Assembly: GCA_037178675.1 (NCBI GenBank)
Contig: JAYMGJ010000086.1
Coordinates: 124,001-188,000 of the forward strand
DNA: 64,000 bases
Direction of reading: 5' to 3'
Origin: Scleroderma bovista
Taxonomy: Eukaryota; Basidiomycota; Agaricomycetes; Boletales; Sclerodermataceae
The notes beneath the pieces were generated by a model. It was not told the DNA's origin. It did no database searches and saw nothing but the letters and a program-made list of their open reading frames with translations. Of this stretch, positions 57,741 through 64,000 are shown one piece after another (position 1 is the stretch's first letter; the number at the start of each line of letters is the position of its first letter). Position numbers and translations under genes: made by a program.

Positions 57741-60732
57741 ATGCTCGATCGCGACCAAGCGTCAACAGGTCTACTTACTGAGCTTCGACAGCTCAAAGCA
57801 ACTCAGAACAACATAGAAGTGCAGGAGCGTCTGGAAACTATCGAAACCATCCTTGAAAGATTACTTGCAGGGCAAGGTCAAAGCCAGGAGGAGTTAGCGA
57901 GCGATACACGTCAGGGTGCGAAGGGACCAGGGGAGGGCACGAAGGCGTCAGCTGACCAAGGCAACCTGCGGCGCCGATGGCACTCTTTCCTACACCGTTC
58001 CAAGCGCGCATCGCCCGCTCAACCATCCCATTCCCAACAGAAAAATGACTTTCCATCCTCTGGTGATTCCAGACCTGCCCATACTTCGGCTCAAGCACTG
58101 GCTCACGAACCCACACCCCGCGAACCCGTAAGTAATAGATTTCGAGACAGTTTTCACACTTTAATACTTCGTGGTAGTCGCCGCTTTCCGATACATTGGT
58201 CGATGTATTGAGGGTAGGATCCCATAGACCCCACTAGAGCACAACTAATCACTGAGATTTTCAGGAACACCAACAAGCTACAGTTGCGCAGCTGCGCGAA
58301 ATGACTGGGTATATGCGCGGTCTCAACGAATCTCTTACCCGAGATGTCGTGGACCGCCAACAGGAACTTCGAAACGTGACCGCAAGAATTGATCAACTTA
58401 GATCCGAAATGGGTCAACACAGTGGCGATGCAAGTGCTGCTCCACGTACGCCAGTTCATCCACATTGCAATTCCATGCTTAGACTTTACGGCCAGATATC
58501 CACCAGCTTGCGGCTGAAGGTCAAGTACCATCTGATCTGTCCCCCGATGCCGCCTCTTTCATTGGCTCCACTGCGCTACCATCCATGCACCATCCGGTTG
58601 AGTCATACGAGCCAACTGTGGTCACATATACTCCCAGTCTTGGAACACCTTTTCCTGCAGCTGTTCAGCGCTCTAACCAAGTATCAACATCAACCATTTC
58701 ACTTCCGGCCACTGGGTCACCCACTACGCCAGGTACTTCTCAAATTTCCCACTCGCCGGCTACTCGTTCAGCACCTATGCCACTGTCATCAACTGAGCAA
58801 CGTAATTCTACGGTACAGCCGTCACGCTCACCGACTCCACCACCTCCACACAGGCAATATATCACTAGCATGGGACCTCAAGATCCGGTTTTCTCAAATG
58901 TTCCGCCGTTGACTAGCACGTCGCTAAGTTTCTTGGTTACCTCCCCTCCACCGTCATCTCCCTCTCCGTCCGATGTTCCTGACCCCCTGCGGTTCCCTGG
59001 AGGGCAAATTTCCCAACATGCTGCAGCACCCAGAGCGCCCAACTATGAACATCTGGATCCTGACCGTTTACAAGTTAATAAGTCGGAACTCGAAGCAGGA
59101 CAGGTCGAAGGCGATGCGTACGATACTCAGACCACGCACCATGCTGAAGTTGGACAAACCGAACAACTCCACTCCCCAGCAAACGAGCTGCGCAGGGGTA
59201 ATGAACCAGGCCCACGGAGTGATGAGTTCCCGGATGTGCCACCCCTACTTGGTTCATTCCCTCGTCATCGTACGCAGGCACTGGAGGCTACCATCAGGTC
59301 TATCCAAGCCTCATTGGGAAACACTGAGTCGCACCCTACACCTAGTGTCTTGGATGCAGCTGATATTCTCAGAGAACTACTCGGAAAGGAGCATCCGCTG
59401 CCTGCTGCTCAAGCCGATCGCGACTTTGTAGGAGTCTCTGCTGGGAGGGTGCAAACCAACAAAGCATGGGAAGCCACGATTCGCGGGCTGGAAGAGGAAC
59501 TCAGTAGCCTTGTCCGTGATAATGGACAACAGTTATACACGAATGGACCGGATGAGTCCCCTGCAAAGCGACGCGAAGCCTTGTGCAATCAACTGAGTGA
59601 CATTGCGAATATGGTGCAGACACTCCATTCGGAGCATGAAGGACGCCGGGAAGAGAAACAGCGCCGCGAAAACGAGAGAGACAATCAAATCCAGGAGCTA
59701 TTAGGCATAGTAGCGAGAATCGTCGAGGAGCAGGCGGCTGCCAAGCAACGGGAGGAAGAAGGAAATTATAGTAAGTGTACAAAGGATAGAACTCCGGCGT
59801 ACAATGTTGAGCAGCCACAGCTGCTTAATGACCCACTTACTCACTAAATTATGCTAGCCTTGAGGTCGGATACTCAAAGACAATATGAAGAACTCATTCA
59901 TACCATTCGTGCTACGGCAAACGAGCAAGTGCCATATAATGTACAAGGGGTAAGCACATATTCTGTATTACTCTTTCCTTCACTTATGATAAGTGAATTC
60001 AGTATCTGGATGAATTCGGCAAAGCCCTTGCGAGCGAGGTCCGCATGCTCCTCGGCGAAGTTGGAAAATTACGCGAAGAACGACGAAGTATTCAACAGTA
60101 CGTAGTGATCAATTCATCGTATCAGTGCCCGTGAATAACGAGGGCATAGCGAACTTGGATTTTTGCTGATGATGAAGTCCAAGTATAGTCCAGGTGGCGA
60201 GTTTGACCCAGATTGGTTTGTAACAATGTCTTCTACATCAGCGTTAGCTTGTGACCTTTCGAAACAGGAATCCTCCCATGCCTCCACCACCGCCAGACCA
60301 ACCTAATGATCGACCTGGTTGGCGGCCTATCCTTCGACGACAAGGTGATGACTTCAACCCGGACTGGTTTGTAACGTGTATTTTCCCTCATGTATGGTTG
60401 TTTACGTTTCCGACAATATAAATCAAACAGGGAGTCTGATGTGCCTTCTCGCCCTCGGCCTAATGGCATACTTTCGACTTCACCCCCACTCTCGCCCCCA
60501 CTTCCACCCCCATCGGAGCCGGCGCCAGAATCACGATATGCACACTCATGGACCACATGGCATCGTGAGTACGGCCTTTAATGTGTTTCAACAGGGAGAC
60601 TGACCTGAACACCCAACAGCAAACCCTACATTGGCGCCCACTCCTCCATCCATCGAACCTTCGCTACTAACACACGACCGTCAGAGCCCTGGATTATTCG
60701 GACCTCGGTCGCCTCGTAGTTCGCTCTTGTGA
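57741..60732 (+). CDS. Coiled-coil Pro-rich protein, copy 2 (paralogue of copy 1)
   Basis: The start at 57741 gives MLDRDQASTGLLTELRQLKA and a first coiled coil (IEVQERLETIETILERLL). After an intron come QATVAQLREMTGYMRGLNES and a second coil (DRQQELRNVTARIDQLRSEM). A Ser/Thr/Pro-rich stretch (58540-59040) is followed by the part shared with copy 1: LCNQLSDIANMVQ, ERDNQIQELLGIVARIVEEQ, then small exons LALRSDTQRQYEELIHTIRA, YLDEFGKALASEVRMLLGEV, ELGFLLMMKSKYSPGGEFDP, RPGWRP, SRYAHSWTTWH, and the last, PTLAPTPPSIEPSLLTHDRQ, ending RSPRSSLL-stop at 60730-60732. Compared with copy 1 it seems to lack one small exon (IEQVLEELRTQNNDQRDLL) and the RDPHDM array. Function unknown. Intron borders in the 3' half are inferred from the copy-to-copy match. 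Confidence 0.75.
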
Positions 60733-60776
60733 GGCCTCTCGCCCAAGCACTTCCACTCCCAGTGATGATGATCACG

Positions 60777-62246
60777 ACTCATGGCATAGATCAGAATTAT
60801 ATGCACCATCCACAACTTACTTTTTTGGTTTTATTGACACTCCATGTCTGGCTTCAATCACAACAATTCATTTTTTTTTGCTGTAGCAATTATGTACTCA
60901 TCTCTTGACAATGGAAGAGTCATTCATAGATGTGAGTGCTGTGAGGGTAATCAAGCTTGATTGCTTGGGTGTTTTTTCCAACAATGGCAAGACACATCAG
61001 CAGTGCCAAGCTACTAAGTTCAGTTGCTAAAGACACCAAGTCAGACCAAAAGATTGAGTCAATTGACATATATTGCATCAAGTCATGCCACCAACCCTCA
61101 GAATAATGTAATGGTAGTACTTACAGGGGGAGAAAATAACTAGTATACAACACTATCAAAACTCAAAACATTGTTGCCACTTCTTCCCATGTGCCATTCT
61201 ACTGAGGTCCAACTCTACACATCCTCTTGGGATAATCATCCTGGTGCATGGACTATAGAATGGCTGTCTCTGACCTTGTGGCACCCACAGAAACAACTGC
61301 CCAAGTGGACCTTTGATCCATCCATCCTCATGGAGTCTAACACATTGGTGAAAATCTTGTCCATCATGAAAGCAAAGGCCTTTCTCTCTGCTGTGCAGTG
61401 CATGGATTGGAACAGAAGAGAATCTGATTGAAGAACATATGATGTAGTGGTCAGCATGACTGCACTGCATCAAGGCAGCACACCACCTATGATCTTTTAT
61501 ATCATATGGAAATAAATGAATACAACAATGATATAGCTGAAAAGAGTAGTAGGCTCACCATTGATTGAAGAGGACCTGTAACATTCATTTGAGCTAGCAA
61601 ATGCATTTCTTTCAACATTGTTGATGATTTTCAGGTCTTCAGTTTCATCACCCCAGACTCCCACAGTCTTGTCATCTGAGCCTGATACAATTGTTGTGCC
61701 ATCAGGGGAGAATGCAACTGATCTGACATAGTCAGTGTGGCCTTGAAGTGGAATTCCAATCTGCACACCCCTGTCAGAATCCCAGACCCTCACAGTCTTG
61801 TCATCTGAGCTTGACACAATCCTTGTGCCATCAGAGGAGAATGCAACTGATGTGACAGGACCAGTGTGGCCTTGAAGTGGACTGCCAATCTGCACACCCC
61901 TGTCAGCATCCCAGCATCAGGAAAAAATCACATGGCAATATAGTACTATGTAGCCTCTGTAGCACTCAAAGCTCTATTGACAAGTCCCCAATCTATAGTC
62001 AATGTAGCTACAGGCACAGATTCTATAGTACACCATAGTGGCCATAGTCTGACATGTAAATACATATTCAACATAGCAAGGTTGCTATATATGCTACCAA
62101 GACTATGTATTGTCACATAGCCCCTTTGACTTCTATCACAACAGTGATAGGCTTCCATTGCCACTTGCTATAATGTCAGTATAGCAAACATAGACTACAT
62201 TTCTTACTCAGGCAGTACACAGTTCAATCAAATTGAATCCATTTCA
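60777..62246. other. 1.47-kb CpG-free tract
   Basis: I read every base of this span and found no CG dinucleotide, while the neighbouring gene (57.7-60.7 kb) has many. The tract contains the WD40 fragment at 61156-61915. The pattern fits strong cytosine methylation followed by deamination in a silenced repeat, or a RIP-like process. Confidence 0.85.
61156..61915 (-). pseudogene. C-terminal fragment of a NACHT-WD40 (NLR-like) protein
   Basis: Two tandem WD40 units read [20 protein letters not shown] then [20 protein letters not shown] and a near-identical upstream unit ([20 protein letters not shown]), each about 43 residues. After the last WD unit ([12 protein letters not shown]) an intron with GTGAGC donor near 61558 may lead to a C-terminal exon with FHQCVRLHEDGWIKGPLGQL, then LFLWVP and LDLSRMAHGKKW, the hallmark ending of basidiomycete NACHT-WD40 proteins. 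The NACHT domain and earlier WD40 units are absent: upstream of 61915 the sequence becomes unrelated repetitive DNA. So only the tail remains. The whole piece lacks CpG. Confidence 0.7.
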
Positions 62247-63540
62247 CGCCGATGGAACTTAATACAGAATAGCTACTTTATATCACTCCGATTCATCCTC
62301 TGTGGTTGAACCCTCCTGATGTTCTTTGATCGTGGTGTGCGCCTAAGTGAGGGAAGAGGTCAGAACAACCAACAACCAACACCAAATGACAGCAATATGC
62401 AAGTGGTGGTCTTCCTTTGCATTTCTGGTATTTTATCTCCTCAGGGGGATGTGCTGCACACCTTCAGGCAGGATGCAGGAGGGAAGGGAAGGGCTTCTGA
62501 TGGGGATGATATGTGACTGGGGATGGTATTGACTCCTCTTCAGCCTACCACAGTGGTTAGGAAGAGTCCTGGGATTGAGCAGCGATGATAGATTGGCAAC
62601 AGGGGTGCAATAGCAGTGATGGAGCAACAGGGAAGCAAGGGGACAGGGTTCCTGCTTCAAAAATGCAATGGAGAGTGATGGGATAGAGTGGACAGAGATG
62701 CTAGACTGCGCTTGAGCCTAGAGAAATGATCAGATACAAGATATATCTGATAAACAGCAATATAGGAACTTTAGGCCAGCACTGAGTGACCTACGAGTCC
62801 AAAGACAGTGATAGAGCTTATAGACAGTGAGGGAGAGTGAATGTGGTCGCCTTATTGAGGGGGAAGCAGACACTTCCTTGCAGCCTTTGGCTGCTGGTTT
62901 ATATACAGGAGGGGCTGTGGCCCTGTAAGCACAAATGACTAAGTGCTTGGTAAGAGATTGGTAAGAAATTGGTAAGCGATTGATAAGCAGTGTAATCAGG
63001 CTGAGTCATTGATGGGGAGAGCCTGAACAAGCTGCTGAGCCAAGGGAAAGAGCAAAAACATAGGTAAAAAGGGGTGCATAACCAAGAATATGGAAAAATC
63101 ATTGCATGGGGCCCAAAAGAGAGGGGGGGAAAGCATGGGATGAGTAGATCGAAGCTAAATGAGCATATGCGATGACATAATGCATATGAATCATAGGGGT
63201 ATGAGTCATGAATTGAAGGATGATTGGTAAATGATTGGTAAGGGGAGTAATGGGGATTAGTAATGCCAAGAGGGGATGAATAATGCACAGCAGAGTAAGT
63301 CAGAGTGAGCCAGAGTGACTCTGTGTGACTCAGACAGAAGGGAAGCACAACCTGTGATTGATTGAACTTTAGATCTGGAGATGAGCTTCTGAAGCAGTGC
63401 CACTGATGGGAGTGGCTGGGGGATAATAAAAGAATTGATCCGACCAGAAGAGCAGTGTCAGGGGGCCTGGAATGACAAGTAGAGTCACAGCTGGTCACAG
63501 AGTGTCACAAATCCAAATCCCTTGGATTGAGCTTCTGTAG
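62247..63540 (-). mobile_element. LTR-retrotransposon-like, degenerate sequence
   Basis: Low-CpG, gene-free DNA. On the minus strand a TATATAAA box (62898-62905) precedes a CAATAAGG signal (about 62852-62859) and a long untranslated stretch, like the U3-R-U5 part of an LTR. On the plus strand, repeated GATTGGTAAG-type decamers occur at about 62950-62990 and 63222-63242, possibly U3 elements. No second LTR, primer-binding site or polyprotein is seen in the window, so this could be a solo or partial LTR. Ends are not defined. Confidence 0.3.
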
Positions 63541-64000
63541 AGCAAAAATGCGAAATTTGGTGCTCCCAAAGTGCAGTCTTCCCTTGAGCAGTAAGGGGAA
63601 GGTTCTGTACTCTATTAGGGCTCCTAAGAAGGGTTCTAGAGCACTGTTTCATTCGTGTTTGTTGCGGGATAGCAGGGAAGTGAAACGTGAATAGTGGATT
63701 TGACGTGTCCATGGAAGCGAGATGAATGATAGAGGAAGATGGATGTGACAGGACTCTGGGATGAAAGGACCATATGCAGAGGACTCAGGAGACACAGAGA
63801 CAACCAGGTATGAATTTTCAAGTCTAACGATAGACTTGAGACGACCAAAGTACGTGCGCAACGCAGGACTGACGAGGAGAACGCGCTGACTGAGAATGAG
63901 AGGGACTGAGGGAGCAGGCTGGGAAGATATGTACCAGACAGTACACAGGAGCTCAGGGAGAGGCTGTCCCAAGAGCAGGACATAGTTGAGGTCTGCTGCA
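63541..64000. other. Window end, no gene seen
   Basis: CpG frequency returns to normal from about 63640. The open frames on the minus strand are Ser/Leu-rich and look random. No family recognised. Confidence 0.5.

Noticed and set aside
63636..63983. Ser/Leu-rich minus-strand open frame
   Set aside because: Two overlapping frames on the same strand look equally random; no transposon protein motif.
1..64000. CRISPR array, bacterial operon or integrated prophage
   Set aside because: Genes are split by spliceosomal introns and no array of equal direct repeats with spacers was seen; the DNA is eukaryotic.

Overview
The window is nuclear DNA from a filamentous basidiomycete, most likely an Agaricomycete. 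The genes are dense and split by short introns of about 48-65 nt with GT..AG ends and CTRAY-like branch sites. The gene set also fits: ATG1, TOF1, a WASP-like WH1-CRIB protein, a fungal alternative NADH dehydrogenase, a TPR-HET protein and the C-terminal end of a NACHT-WD40 type protein. All identifications come from reading translations; no database was searched, so gene names are family-level calls.

Layout. 1-2892: the 3' part of a coiled-coil, Arg/Pro-rich gene (+). 3602-7091: a short conserved fungal gene (-), the 25-residue ribosomal protein eL41 (+) and a TMEM97/EXPERA membrane protein (+). 7092-12264: a TPR-HET protein (+) and an unknown multi-exon gene (+). 12603-18648: a divergent transaldolase-like gene (-), then a bZIP factor (-) with a 4.2-kb upstream gap. 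22830-29653: three tandem minus-strand nuclear genes, TOF1, PBDC1-like and a ZZZ3-like SANT protein. 29783-37738: a Ser/Pro-rich coiled-coil protein, ATG1 and a glutamine-synthetase-like enzyme (all +). 39993-46287: borealin-like CPC subunit, DHFR, a broken cupin gene (-) and mitochondrial NADH dehydrogenase. 46830-52510: WH1-CRIB protein (-), an unknown gene (-) and a TDA3-like FAD oxidoreductase (+). 54003-60732: an unknown protein, then a second copy of the coiled-coil family that opens the window. 60733-64000: transposon-like, strongly CpG-poor DNA carrying an NLR-type WD40 remnant.

The core is a housekeeping block: replication-fork protection (TOF1), chromosome segregation (borealin), autophagy (ATG1), folate (DHFR), respiration and translation. 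Accessory material (TPR-HET, NWD fragment, transposon relics, the duplicated coiled-coil family) sits mainly toward the edges. I did not find a clear new multi-gene system. The strongest oddities are a transaldolase homologue that has lost its Schiff-base lysine, a TPR-HET protein with a myristoylation signal, a 1.47-kb tract with no CpG at all, an 18-bp palindrome with two TGACG half-sites in an intron of the bZIP gene, and a telomere-like motif just upstream of the PBDC1-like gene.
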